From: Syntrophomonadaceae bacterium
Lineage (GTDB): Bacteria; Bacillota; Dethiobacteria; DTU022
Assembly (NCBI GenBank): GCA_007129055.1
Contig: SKWE01000212.1
Location: 1-6,840, forward strand
Direction: 5' to 3'
DNA: 6,840 bases
Below the pieces are notes generated by a model, which was not told where the DNA came from, made no database searches, and saw nothing but the letters and a program-made list of their open reading frames with translations. This document shows positions 1-6,115 of this stretch, one piece after another. A program made the position numbers and the translations under genes. The stretch's first letter is position 1. Every line of letters starts with the position of its first letter.

Positions 1-748
1 CCTGGGCTCCGGCAGTGCTGGTGCCTGATTTTAAAATAATGATCGGTTTTTTTCTGCTTGCTTCTGTGCAAACATCCACGAAGCGTTTACCATCAACTAT
101 ATCTTCTACATAACAGAGAATGACACTGGTTTGGGGGTCGTTGGCACAACTTTCGATGAAGTCAATTTCATTTAAATCAGCCTTATTCCCCAGGCTGATA
201 AATCTTGAAAAGCCCATATTCATCTGAAAGCTCCAGTCGAGTATCGAGACAAGCATCGCACCGCTTTGAGAAATAAAGGATATATTGCCCTCTGCCGGGA
301 AACCGTTGGCAAATGAAGCATTAACCGGTGTGTGAGTATCCATAAGACCAACACAATTGGGGCCAAGCATGCGCATATTGTGGCGTTTGCAGATCTCCAT
401 CAGGCTTCTTTCCTGTTGGAGTCCTTCTGTGCCGACTTCTTTGAACCCGGCAGTGATAACAATAATTCCTTTGATGCCAGCTTCACCGCATTCTTCAGCC
501 ACTTTCGTTACATGGGCTACAGGAACAGTGATAACTGCCAGGTCAACAGGGTTCTTAATATCTTTGACTGAGCAGTAACACTTTAACCCCAGTATTTCTT
601 CTTCGCGGGGGTTTACTGGATAAATAATTCCCTTATAATCACTGGTAATGATATTGTTCAAAATAGCAAAGCCAATTTTATCTTTTGATCGGGAAGCGCC
701 GATTACGGCGATTTGTTCCGGGTTGAATAAATAGTTTAAATCGCTCAT
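1..748 (-). CDS. ADP-forming acetyl/acyl-CoA synthetase, alpha-domain part (3' end outside window)
   Basis: This is the N-terminal 249 residues of an NDP-forming acyl-CoA synthetase, which interconverts acyl-CoA + ADP + Pi and acid + ATP in the cytoplasm, usually for energy conservation in anaerobes. Visible parts are a Rossmann-type CoA-binding domain (residues about 8-135) with the start motif AVIGASR (14-20), YPVNP (43-47), ITAGFKE (98-104) and GPNCVGL (129-135), then the succinyl-CoA-ligase-like flavodoxin domain with FISQSGAM (158-165) and SLGNKAD (185-191). The family's conserved His segment should lie just past the window edge. Full members with fused alpha and beta parts are about 700 residues; separate alpha subunits are about 450, so which form this is cannot be seen. 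The ATG at 746-748 is preceded by AAAGGAA at suitable distance, and the reading frame is open to the edge. Acetate versus other acyl specificity cannot be told. Confidence 0.93.
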   Translation of the reverse strand, partial: MSDLNYLFNPEQIAVIGASRSKDKIGFAILNNIITSDYKGIIYPVNPREEEILGLKCYCSVKDIKNPVDLAVITVPVAHVTKVAEECGEAGIKGIIVITAGFKEVGTEGLQQERSLMEICKRHNMRMLGPNCVGLMDTHTPVNASFANGFPAEGNISFISQSGAMLVSILDWSFQMNMGFSRFISLGNKADLNEIDFIESCANDPQTSVILCYVEDIVDGKRFVDVCTEASRKKPIIILKSGTSTAGAQ

Positions 749-802
749 TATCAAATTCCTTTGTATATCGAGTAATTATCAACATATTTAAGTGTTGTTT
801 AT

Positions 803-831
803 ATTATAGACAAATTAGGTATCAATAGCAA
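803..831 (-). promoter_or_regulatory. sigma-A-type promoter of the acyl-CoA synthetase gene
   Basis: Read on the minus strand, TTGCTA (831-826) and a perfect TATAAT (808-803) are separated by 17 nt. The predicted start of transcription near 796 gives a leader of about 50 nt. Function is inferred from sequence only. Confidence 0.6.
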
Positions 832-923
832 ACAGCAAAACCATATCTAAAACATGGCAGTTAAACACAGTTCGATTAACTAAAATACGTAACATTGCAA
901 AACACTTTTTAAACAGTTACAAA

Positions 924-951
924 TTGACTTTTGTGTGGCGTTTGTTAAAAT
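924..951 (+). promoter_or_regulatory. candidate sigma-A promoter of ndk
   Basis: TTGACT (924-929) and TAAAAT (946-951) lie 16 nt apart, upstream of ndk. A perfect TATAAT also occurs at 971-976 but lacks a recognisable -35 box at the right distance, so the first pair is preferred. The rest of the 749-998 gap is AT-rich with nothing else recognised. Confidence 0.5.
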
Positions 952-998
952 AGGTTTGATGTTTAATACTTATAATACGGGTAGGGAAGGATGAGGTA

Positions 999-1457
999 AT
1001 GGAGAACAGGGAACGGACTTTTCTGATGGTGAAGCCTGATGGGGTGCAAAGAGGCTTAATTGGCAATGTAATCAGCAGGATTGAAAGTAAGGGGTTAAAA
1101 ATTGTTGGCATGAAACTCATGCACATCTCACAGGAATTAGCCTCTGAACACTACGGTGAACATAAAGGCAGACCATTCTATGATGGACTAATCGATTTTA
1201 TTACCTCTGCTCCGGTGACTGCAATGGTTCTCGAAGGAGATGATGCAGTAGACATTGTAAGAACAATGATCGGGGTAACTGATCCAAGGAAGGCAGCTCC
1301 TGGAACTGTGCGTGGTGATCTGGCTTTATTCATGGGCAAAAATATTGTTCATGGATCAGATTCACTGGAAAGCGCCGAAAGGGAGATAAACCTCTTTTTT
1401 GGCAAAGATGAGCTTTACTCGTATCAAATTGCTGCAGAAGCACATTTATACGATTAA
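999..1457 (+). CDS. ndk: Nucleoside diphosphate kinase
   Basis: It transfers the gamma-phosphate of ATP to other (d)NDPs through a phospho-histidine, balancing cytoplasmic nucleotide pools. The 152-residue length matches the family (about 135-155). Diagnostic motifs are FLMVKPDGVQRG (residues 8-19, with the ATP-phosphate Lys12), the GRPFYDGL segment (57-64), APGTVRGD (100-107), and the active-site signature NIVHGSDS (115-122) with catalytic His118. The start ATG at 999 follows a purine-rich GGAAGGATGAGG ribosome binding site. The gene appears to be monocistronic: its promoter lies in the divergent gap, and a Rho-independent terminator stands 135 bp after the stop, with an unexplained foldable segment in between. 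No anomalies are seen in the protein. Confidence 0.98.
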   Translation: MENRERTFLMVKPDGVQRGLIGNVISRIESKGLKIVGMKLMHISQELASEHYGEHKGRPFYDGLIDFITSAPVTAMVLEGDDAVDIVRTMIGVTDPRKAAPGTVRGDLALFMGKNIVHGSDSLESAEREINLFFGKDELYSYQIAAEAHLYD

Positions 1458-1468
1458 TAAAATATCCG

Positions 1469-1580
1469 GTTTCATAAATTAAGTATGAAACTGCACAGCA
1501 ATATTCCTTTGTCAAATGGGAAGCGATGTCCTGGGAACGGTGGGACTGCCCATGAGGCATGGGGGTTTATATATGAGCAG
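1469..1580 (+). other. Unexplained hairpin-rich segment downstream of ndk (possible structured RNA)
   Basis: The segment can be folded by eye into successive helices. First is an 8-bp hairpin GTTTCATA/TATGAAAC (1469-1476 with 1484-1491). Then there is a possible closing stem of 1491-1497 with 1574-1580, with one A-A mismatch. It encloses a TTCC...GGAA hairpin (about 1505-1521), a GTCC...GGAC hairpin (1528-1531 with 1543-1546) and a CCCATG/CATGGG hairpin (1549-1554 with 1558-1563). A strong terminator follows. The local base composition is G-rich compared with its AT-rich surroundings. I recognise no known riboswitch or small-RNA consensus here. It could be the 3' UTR of ndk, an independent small RNA, or only chance pairing. 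Confidence 0.35.
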
Positions 1581-1591
1581 TTTTAAAATAA

Positions 1592-1620
1592 GAAAAAACA
1601 GCCTTTTCGGCTGTTTTTTC
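1592..1620 (+). terminator. Rho-independent terminator after ndk
   Basis: A perfect 12-bp stem (1592-1603 with 1609-1620) has a 5-nt loop. The GC-rich top CAGCC/GGCTG is flanked by six A on the left and six T on the right. Because of the A/T symmetry it could work on both strands, although no minus-strand gene ends here. Confidence 0.93.
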
Positions 1621-1649
1621 TTGCAAAATATTAATATAGCAGTTATAAT
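1621..1649 (+). promoter_or_regulatory. sigma-A promoter of the zinc-ribbon/ferredoxin operon
   Basis: TTGCAA (1621-1626) and a perfect TATAAT (1644-1649) are 17 nt apart, starting directly after the ndk terminator. This separates the following two genes from the ndk transcript, with an expected leader of about 40 nt. Confidence 0.65.
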
Positions 1650-1693
1650 ATATATAACCAAGTTAGTTAGTAATAAAGTGAGGAGTGAAAAAT

Positions 1694-2269
1694 ATGATCG
1701 GCACAAAATGTCCCGGACAGGATATGCGTTACTGGACTGCGGATGATGTTTACGAAGAGAAGTGCCCTGAATGTGGAAGTGACATTGAGTTTTTTAAAAC
1801 GGATATCAGGTTGCGCTGTCCCATTTGCAGAACCAGGGTAGCTAATCAAAAATTTAACATGGGCTGCGCAGAATGGTGCGCCTATGCAGAACAGTGTCTT
1901 GGCCCTGGTGCAAAAGGCCTGAAAAAAGGTTCATTGAAGTCAGTTTTTTTAAATGAACTCGATAAGCATGCTTCAAACCTCAATGGAGAAGTGGCAAATA
2001 TTAAGGAAATTATTGAAAGGACAGAAAAGAAACTTAAAGAAGAGCGAAAAGATATTTTACCTGTCCTGGCATCTTTGGTAATTCTCTTTTTAAAGAAAAA
2101 CAACTTAATTGACGACGCATATTTATACCTGGAAGAAATTGATATGGAAAACAGCCTGCCTCAGAAAGCGGTAAAAGATATTCAGGGAATACTGAACAAA
2201 ATTGATACTTCACATCTGTCCAGCATGCCTGTTAGCGAAATAAAAGAAAACATATTGGAGGTATTTTAA
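1694..2269 (+). CDS. Zinc-ribbon, Cys-rich protein of unknown function
   Basis: The product is 191 residues with no assigned function. The N-terminal 70 residues are strongly patterned: CPGQDMRYW at 6-14, then two CxxC pairs (Cys24/Cys27 and Cys42/Cys45) that make a zinc-ribbon knuckle, then Cys58, Cys62 and Cys68 in a C-x3-C-x5-C arrangement that could hold a second metal or cluster. The CPGQD...CPxC...FFK pattern looks like a conserved family of uncharacterised proteins in anaerobic bacteria (from memory, unsearched). The remainder (about 75-191) is charged and mostly helical, with a hydrophobic stretch (about 120-131) and no further Cys. I chose the ATG at 1694 because AGGAG (1681-1685) sits 8 nt upstream. 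An in-frame GTG at 1685 overlaps that site and is less likely. The stop overlaps the start of the ferredoxin gene, so the two are probably translated together and may act together. Confidence 0.85.
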   Translation: MIGTKCPGQDMRYWTADDVYEEKCPECGSDIEFFKTDIRLRCPICRTRVANQKFNMGCAEWCAYAEQCLGPGAKGLKKGSLKSVFLNELDKHASNLNGEVANIKEIIERTEKKLKEERKDILPVLASLVILFLKKNNLIDDAYLYLEEIDMENSLPQKAVKDIQGILNKIDTSHLSSMPVSEIKENILEVF

Positions 2270-3006
2270 TGGAAAAAGTAATGCGTAAAATAATTGAAAT
2301 TGACGAAGATAAATGTGACGGCTGCGGCCTTTGCATCCCGGCCTGTGAAGAAGGGGCTCTTCAGATAGTTGAGGGCAAAGCCAGGCTGGTAAAAGATATA
2401 TATTGTGATGGTTTGGGCAACTGTTTGGGGGAATGCCCGCAGGATGCAATTAATATAATCGAGAGGGAAGCCGAACCTTTTGATGAAAAGGCTGTTGAAG
2501 AGAGATTGGAAATGTTGGATAAGGAAAACGATCAACATAATATTAAAGAAACCCCGGTTTGCTGCGGCGGAAACCTCCTGGAAGGTTTGGAAAAAGAAAG
2601 AACAGCGCCGGCTGACAGGTACGATAATTACGAACCTGAAGCAGAGTTAAGCCACTGGCCTGTGCAGCTGCACCTGGTATCACCGGAAGCACGTTTCTTT
2701 CACGGTAAGGATCTTTTAATTGCGGCTGATTGTGTGCCCTTTGCTTATGCAGATTTCCACCGCCAATTTCTTGCGGGCAAATCGCTTGTAATTGGTTGCC
2801 CAAAACTTGACGATGTGGAAGTATATCACAAAAAGCTAGTGCAGATCTTCAAATTAAACAAGTTGAAGAGCATTACCCTGCTGCACATGGAGGTTGGATG
2901 CTGCTTCGGCTTATCAAGGCTTGTCAATTCTGCATTGAAAAGCTCAGGAATTGATATTCCTTTCAAAGAAATCATTATTGGGGTTGATGGGAGTATTAAA
3001 GATTAA
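2269..3006 (+). CDS. Ferredoxin-like iron-sulfur protein with long conserved C-terminal domain
   Basis: This 245-residue protein carries an N-terminal 2x[4Fe-4S]-type ferredoxin module. Cluster 1 ligands are Cys16, Cys19, Cys22 and, from the second motif, Cys56-Pro. The second motif is Cys46-x5-Cys52-x3-Cys56 (CDGLGNCLGEC), where Leu49 stands in place of the usual middle Cys, so only Cys26, Cys46 and Cys52 remain for cluster 2. A linker with CCGG (98-101) leads to a C-terminal domain (about 130-245) with PVQLHLVSPEA (131-141), AADCVPFAYADFH (152-164), GCPKLDD (176-182) and MEVGCCFG (207-214). This pattern resembles anaerobe proteins annotated only as 4Fe-4S ferredoxin; an electron-transfer or redox-sensing role is inferred. 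Start ATG 2269 has GGAGG (2257-2261) 7 nt upstream and overlaps the previous stop (TAATG). The gene converges on the Rrf2 gene with an 18-bp gap. Confidence 0.88.
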   Translation: MEKVMRKIIEIDEDKCDGCGLCIPACEEGALQIVEGKARLVKDIYCDGLGNCLGECPQDAINIIEREAEPFDEKAVEERLEMLDKENDQHNIKETPVCCGGNLLEGLEKERTAPADRYDNYEPEAELSHWPVQLHLVSPEARFFHGKDLLIAADCVPFAYADFHRQFLAGKSLVIGCPKLDDVEVYHKKLVQIFKLNKLKSITLLHMEVGCCFGLSRLVNSALKSSGIDIPFKEIIIGVDGSIKD

Positions 3007-3024
3007 TACAAATATTTTTCAAGC

Positions 3025-3438
3025 TTAGCAGTCGTTAGCTGTTGAATCAGCGAGTTCCTGTATAGTAACTCCTTCAAGCACGTTCAGCATGTGCTGCTGA
3101 GCTTTGGCCCATACTCCCCGCAGGGAGCAATGACTCCTGTCGTGACAGGGACGATCACGAAAGAGGCAGCGCGTAATCCCGATCGGTCCGTCTATTATTT
3201 CTATAACTTCCCGGAGGTTTATTTTCCCTGGGTCTTGCTCAAGTATTACACCACCCGCAGGGCCCCTGATACCAGTAGTCCAGCCTGCTTTCTTTAACAC
3301 GGCGAGTAACTGCACAACCAGGTTAACTGGAATAGAGCGGTTTTTTGAGATCTGCTTACTGGTAAGTATAGTTCCCCTGGGATGAGATGCAAGTTCAGTT
3401 AAAATGATTATTGCATATTCTGCTTTCCTGGTGATCAT
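3025..3438 (-). CDS. Rrf2-family transcriptional regulator with probable Fe-S cluster site
   Basis: A winged-helix DNA-binding protein of 137 residues. The Rrf2 start MITRKAEYAIIILTELA, the recognition region (about 27-50), the wing RGPAGGVIL (58-66) and INLREVIEIIDGP (73-85) are all visible. Three cysteines at 91, 98 and 104 match the IscR/NsrR cluster site with one extra residue in the first gap (C-x6-C-x5-C). Position 107 is Arg instead of the IscR His, and His99 or His103 could supply a fourth ligand. It could therefore sense Fe-S status, NO or redox, but the exact signal cannot be told. The start ATG is preceded by GGAGGGAG. It lies between the convergent ferredoxin gene and the divergent NfeD gene, so both are plausible targets besides itself. 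Confidence 0.93.
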   Translation of the reverse strand: MITRKAEYAIIILTELASHPRGTILTSKQISKNRSIPVNLVVQLLAVLKKAGWTTGIRGPAGGVILEQDPGKINLREVIEIIDGPIGITRCLFRDRPCHDRSHCSLRGVWAKAQQHMLNVLEGVTIQELADSTANDC

Positions 3439-3456
3439 ATAACTCCCTCCGGTAAT

Positions 3457-3475
3457 TATAACTAAAGCGGTTATA
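3457..3475. promoter_or_regulatory. candidate operator palindrome of the Rrf2 gene
   Basis: TATAAC (3457-3462) and GTTATA (3470-3475) form a perfect inverted repeat with a 7-nt spacer. It abuts the -10 box of the Rrf2 promoter and covers the expected transcription start. The position suits autorepression. It does not match the IscR or CymR consensus that I know, and AT-rich DNA makes short palindromes by chance. Confidence 0.35.
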
Positions 3476-3503
3476 TTATATACCGATTTTCAGCTACAGG
3501 CAA
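3475..3503 (-). promoter_or_regulatory. sigma-A promoter of the Rrf2 regulator
   Basis: On the minus strand TTGCCT (3503-3498) and a perfect TATAAT (3480-3475) are separated by 17 nt, about 35 nt upstream of the start codon. Confidence 0.65.
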
Positions 3504-3513
3504 CCTGTTAGGC

Positions 3514-3542
3514 TTTATTTACAGACTTATTTGTATTATAAT
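3514..3542 (+). promoter_or_regulatory. weak candidate promoter of the NfeD-slipin operon
   Basis: A perfect TATAAT (3537-3542) has the poor -35 box TTTATT (3514-3519) at 17 nt. Several overlapping AT-rich -10-like boxes follow, so the true start is uncertain. The region is shared with the divergent Rrf2 promoter. Confidence 0.35.
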
Positions 3543-3585
3543 GATAATAGTAATAGATACTATAAAGAAAAGGCGATGATCTTCA

Positions 3586-4929
3586 ATGAAGAAAGATCTT
3601 AAGATATATATATCAATAATTTTAGCAGCACTAATTTTAATGGCGCTCTTACCCGCAGCCTCAACCGCTAACGATTCTGTACGTCCTGTTTACCTGGTTG
3701 AACTTGAAGGGGCTATAACTGCCGGTCAAAAAACCTTTCTGGATAGACAGGTTTCGCTTGCGCTGGAGAATGATGCACAGCTATTTCTGCTGCGGATGAA
3801 CACTCCCGGTGGCCTTGTTGATGCCACTTTAGAAATCAATGAGCTTTTCTTAAATGCGGAAATTCCAATAGCAGTTCTTGTAGCGCCATCTGGGGCTATA
3901 GCCGGTTCAGCCGGGGCTTTTATAATTATCTCTTCAGATATAGCAGCGATGGCTCCCGGAACGACAGTTGGCGCTGCCCAACCAATTGCAATTTCTCCTG
4001 AAGGAGCCTCTGCGGCCGACGAGAAAACAGTTATATTTTATTCAACTCATCTGCGCAGCATGGCCCGCGAAAAAGGGCGACCCGAGGATATTGCAGAAAA
4101 ATTTGTAACAGAAAATTTGACTCTTGATGCCAGGGAAGCGCTGGACGAAGGGGTAATTGAATACCTGGCCCTTAATGTTCCAGATCTTTTGCAGCAGCTT
4201 GAGGGAACTACGATTGAAAAACAGGGACAGGTTTATAGGCTAAATACTGCAGAGGCCGTGGTTATCGAGGATGAAATGACTATCAGTGAAAGGTTGCAAA
4301 ACTGGTTAAGCGACCCGCAGATTGCTTTTCTTGTCCTGATGCTCGGAGTCCTGGGCATATATTTCGGCCTTAGTGCACCGGGAACCATTGTTCCTGAGGT
4401 TACCGGAGCGATCCTTGTTGTAATGGGGATATACGGTATCGGTCTTTTTGATACTAACACAACGGGTATAGTCCTGCTGCTGCTCGGTGTGGGTTTAATT
4501 GCTGCAGAAATATTTACCTCGGGTTTTGGAATTTTGGGTATAGGCGGATCTCTGTCTTTGGTTGCCGGTGCCGTACTCTTACCTACTGAACCGTTAATGG
4601 CCAGGGATTGGTACGGCACATTCCTGGTAACAGTAGTTGGTACAGTATTGGGACTAGTGATTATAATAATCGTTGTGGCCCAGCGTGTAATACACAGCAG
4701 GAAAACCTGGACCGGCGGCAGTGCATACTTTAATCCACCGGAAAAGGGAATAGTGGTAAAGGAACTGAATCCGGAAGGGATGATCAAGGCCGGAGGAGAG
4801 CTGTGGAAGGCGCGCAGTGAAGATGGTTCAGTTATAACAGAAGGAACTGCAGTTAAAGTGGTGCGTGCAGAAACACTTAATTTATGGGTTGAACCGATAA
4901 ATAAGGGTTTGGAGGAAGGCCAGGATTAG
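3586..4929 (+). CDS. NfeD-family membrane serine protease (long form, ClpP-class)
   Basis: This is a 447-residue membrane protease of the long NfeD (NfeD1b / PH1510-like) type. Parts in order: signal peptide or N-terminal anchor (about 5-28); ClpP/crotonase-fold protease domain facing outside (about 33-225), with NTPGGL (72-77), the nucleophile region SGAIAGSAGAF (likely Ser108), MAPGTTVGAAQP (122-133) and likely general-base Lys147; about five transmembrane helices (243-366); and a C-terminal soluble OB fold (about 385-436) with KGIVVKELNPEG. In Pyrococcus the Ser-Lys protease PH1510 cleaves the C-terminal hydrophobic part of its partner stomatin. Ser108/Lys147 here are assigned by motif alignment from memory. 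The slipin partner follows 55 bp downstream. The start at 3586 is supported by the signal peptide; the AAAGG ribosome site is weak and 12 nt away. Confidence 0.94.
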   Translation: MKKDLKIYISIILAALILMALLPAASTANDSVRPVYLVELEGAITAGQKTFLDRQVSLALENDAQLFLLRMNTPGGLVDATLEINELFLNAEIPIAVLVAPSGAIAGSAGAFIIISSDIAAMAPGTTVGAAQPIAISPEGASAADEKTVIFYSTHLRSMAREKGRPEDIAEKFVTENLTLDAREALDEGVIEYLALNVPDLLQQLEGTTIEKQGQVYRLNTAEAVVIEDEMTISERLQNWLSDPQIAFLVLMLGVLGIYFGLSAPGTIVPEVTGAILVVMGIYGIGLFDTNTTGIVLLLLGVGLIAAEIFTSGFGILGIGGSLSLVAGAVLLPTEPLMARDWYGTFLVTVVGTVLGLVIIIIVVAQRVIHSRKTWTGGSAYFNPPEKGIVVKELNPEGMIKAGGELWKARSEDGSVITEGTAVKVVRAETLNLWVEPINKGLEEGQD

Positions 4930-4984
4930 TTTGAATAAATTACTGGCCTAATAATTCTTTAAAGATGAAGGAGGAGATAACAAG

Positions 4985-5800
4985 ATGTTATTTGAGCTAT
5001 TAGGAAGTGGCGGATTATATGTTCCAATCATAATAATCCTAATCCTATTTTTAACTTCAGCAATTAAAATTGTTCCCGAATTCCAGCGCCTGGTTGTATT
5101 TCGCCTGGGGCGCTTAATAGGTGAAAAAGGCCCTGGAATTATATTCATTATCCCCATTGTGGATCGGTTTTTCAGGGTATCTTTGAGGATCATCACCCTG
5201 GATGTACCTACCCAGGAAGTAATTACCCGGGATAATGTTACCACCAGTGTCAACGCTGTAGTTTACTACAGGGTAGTGGAGCCGAACAGGGCGATTAATA
5301 ATGTTGAAGAATATCGAATGGCTACGGCACAACTGGCACAGACAACTTTGCGCAGTGTTGCAGGCCAGGCTGAATTGGACGAACTACTTTCCGAGAGAGA
5401 CAAGTTAAACCAGCAGGTACAAAGCATTCTTGATGAAGCCACCGATGCCTGGGGAATCAAGGTTACTGCAGTTGAAATTAAAGATGTTGTTATTCCTGAA
5501 GCGCTGCAGAAAGCAATATCAAGGCAGGCAACTGCTGAAAGGGAAAGGCGTGCGGTTATCGTTCAGGCAGAAGGTGAAAAGGAAGCGGCAGGCAGAATTG
5601 CCGAAGCAGCGAGAATCCTGAATACAGAAGAAGGCGGATTTTACGTCAGGCTGCTGAGGACTTTGCCAGAGATTGCCGGTCAGCAGGGTTCAATAATCGC
5701 TTTTCCCCTGCCAATTGAATTAAAACATCTCTTTCCAGTAGCAATTGAAGCAGCAAGTAAAGCCTTAGATAGCAATGACAAAAACAAGAAAGAAGATTAA
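4985..5800 (+). CDS. Slipin / stomatin-like SPFH-domain membrane protein
   Basis: A 271-residue bacterial slipin, partner of the NfeD protease encoded just upstream. It has a short N-terminus and one membrane segment (about 11-27), then the SPFH/Band 7 domain with VPEFQRLVVFRLGR (30-43), GPGIIFIIPIVD (49-60) and TLDVPTQEVITRDNVTTSVN (71-90), and the typical slipin features LAQTTLRSVAGQ (117-128) and DELLSERDKLN (132-142). An Ala/Glu-rich coiled coil (about 172-210) leads to the hydrophobic GSIIAFPLP segment (235-243), which corresponds in position to the region cut by NfeD in Pyrococcus. Such proteins form large membrane oligomers linked to membrane stress and lipid domains. A strong AAGGAGGAG site (4968-4976) stands 8 nt before the ATG. 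Only 55 bp separate it from nfeD and no terminator is visible between them, so the two form an operon. Confidence 0.95.
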   Translation: MLFELLGSGGLYVPIIIILILFLTSAIKIVPEFQRLVVFRLGRLIGEKGPGIIFIIPIVDRFFRVSLRIITLDVPTQEVITRDNVTTSVNAVVYYRVVEPNRAINNVEEYRMATAQLAQTTLRSVAGQAELDELLSERDKLNQQVQSILDEATDAWGIKVTAVEIKDVVIPEALQKAISRQATAERERRAVIVQAEGEKEAAGRIAEAARILNTEEGGFYVRLLRTLPEIAGQQGSIIAFPLPIELKHLFPVAIEAASKALDSNDKNKKED

Positions 5801-5822
5801 GTGTAAAAATAAATAAAAGCTA

Positions 5823-5851
5823 TTGATCCCTGCCTGAAGAGTGTATATAAT
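5823..5851 (+). promoter_or_regulatory. sigma-A promoter of tRNA-Leu
   Basis: TTGATC (5823-5828) and a perfect TATAAT (5846-5851) have a 17-nt spacer. Transcription would start near 5858, about 15 nt before the mature tRNA end. An imperfect inverted repeat (5825-5836 with 5854-5865) straddles the -10 box. Confidence 0.7.
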
Positions 5852-5872
5852 AGCAGGGCAGGATCGAAGAAA

Positions 5873-5958
5873 GCGAGCGTGGCGGAATGGCAGACGCGCT
5901 AGGTTCAGGACCTAGTGCCCGTAAGGGTGTGGAGGTTCAAATCCTCTCGCTCGCACCA
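5873..5958 (+). tRNA. tRNA-Leu (anticodon CAG)
   Basis: A complete class II cloverleaf of 86 nt: 7-bp acceptor GCGAGCG/CGCTCGC, D-arm with GGCGGAATGGCAGACGC, anticodon stem CTAGG/CCTAG with loop TTCAGGA (anticodon CAG at 5906-5908, reads CUG), long variable arm CCCGTAAGGG, T-arm GGAGG-TTCAAAT-CCTCT, discriminator A and encoded CCA (5956-5958). The long variable arm and A73 discriminator are as expected for leucine. It has its own promoter and terminator. Confidence 0.97.
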
Positions 5959-5966
5959 GTAAACAG

Positions 5967-6001
5967 GGCTTCCGGTTATTTATCTGACCGGAAGCCTTTT
6001 T
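5967..6001 (+). terminator. Rho-independent terminator after tRNA-Leu
   Basis: A perfect 10-bp stem GGCTTCCGGT/ACCGGAAGCC (5967-5976 with 5987-5996), a 10-nt loop and a TTTTT tract (5997-6001), beginning 9 nt after the tRNA CCA end. Confidence 0.95.
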
Positions 6002-6059
6002 GTGAAAAAAGCTCGTTAAATGGGTTGCCTGAGTAGTAAAAAAAGGAATTTAAGAAAAC

Positions 6060-6088
6060 TTGTAGAAAGGTTTAATGTTTTATATAAA
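6060..6088 (+). promoter_or_regulatory. candidate sigma-A promoter of the HD-GYP gene
   Basis: TTGTAG (6060-6065) and TATAAA (6083-6088) lie 17 nt apart, about 28 nt before the start codon, which leaves only a short leader. No cyclic-di-GMP riboswitch is visible in the short leader. Confidence 0.45.
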
Positions 6089-6115
6089 GTTATATTACTG
6101 GAGAGCAGGATAAAT

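Noticed and set aside
332..578. Two overlapping plus-strand open frames in the first 600 bases
   Set aside because: They lie antisense to the acyl-CoA synthetase gene, whose minus-strand protein carries clear family motifs across the same bases.
971..976. Perfect TATAAT just upstream of ndk as the main promoter
   Set aside because: No acceptable -35 box exists 16-18 nt upstream; the TTGACT/TAAAAT pair at 924-951 fits better, though dual starts are possible.
1469..1491. 8-bp hairpin right after ndk as a terminator
   Set aside because: The stem is AT-rich and no T-tract follows; the true terminator is at 1592-1620.
1491..1580. Known riboswitch (cyclic-di-GMP, ZTP, guanidine, cobalamin) in the ndk downstream region
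   Set aside because: None of the conserved core sequences I know for these classes appears in order, and a separate promoter follows for the downstream gene.
1516..1746. Open frame from 1516 reading through the terminator
   Set aside because: It crosses the strong terminator and the start of the zinc-ribbon gene, has no ribosome binding site, and has no recognisable protein pattern.
4233..4787. 184-residue minus-strand open frame
   Set aside because: It is a shadow of the transmembrane and OB-fold part of the NfeD gene, which is strongly supported by motifs; no ribosome site precedes it.
6002..6115. Cyclic-di-GMP riboswitch in the leader of the HD-GYP gene
   Set aside because: The gap is AT-rich, and the conserved core and tetraloop/receptor sequences are absent; the predicted leader is only about 20 nt.
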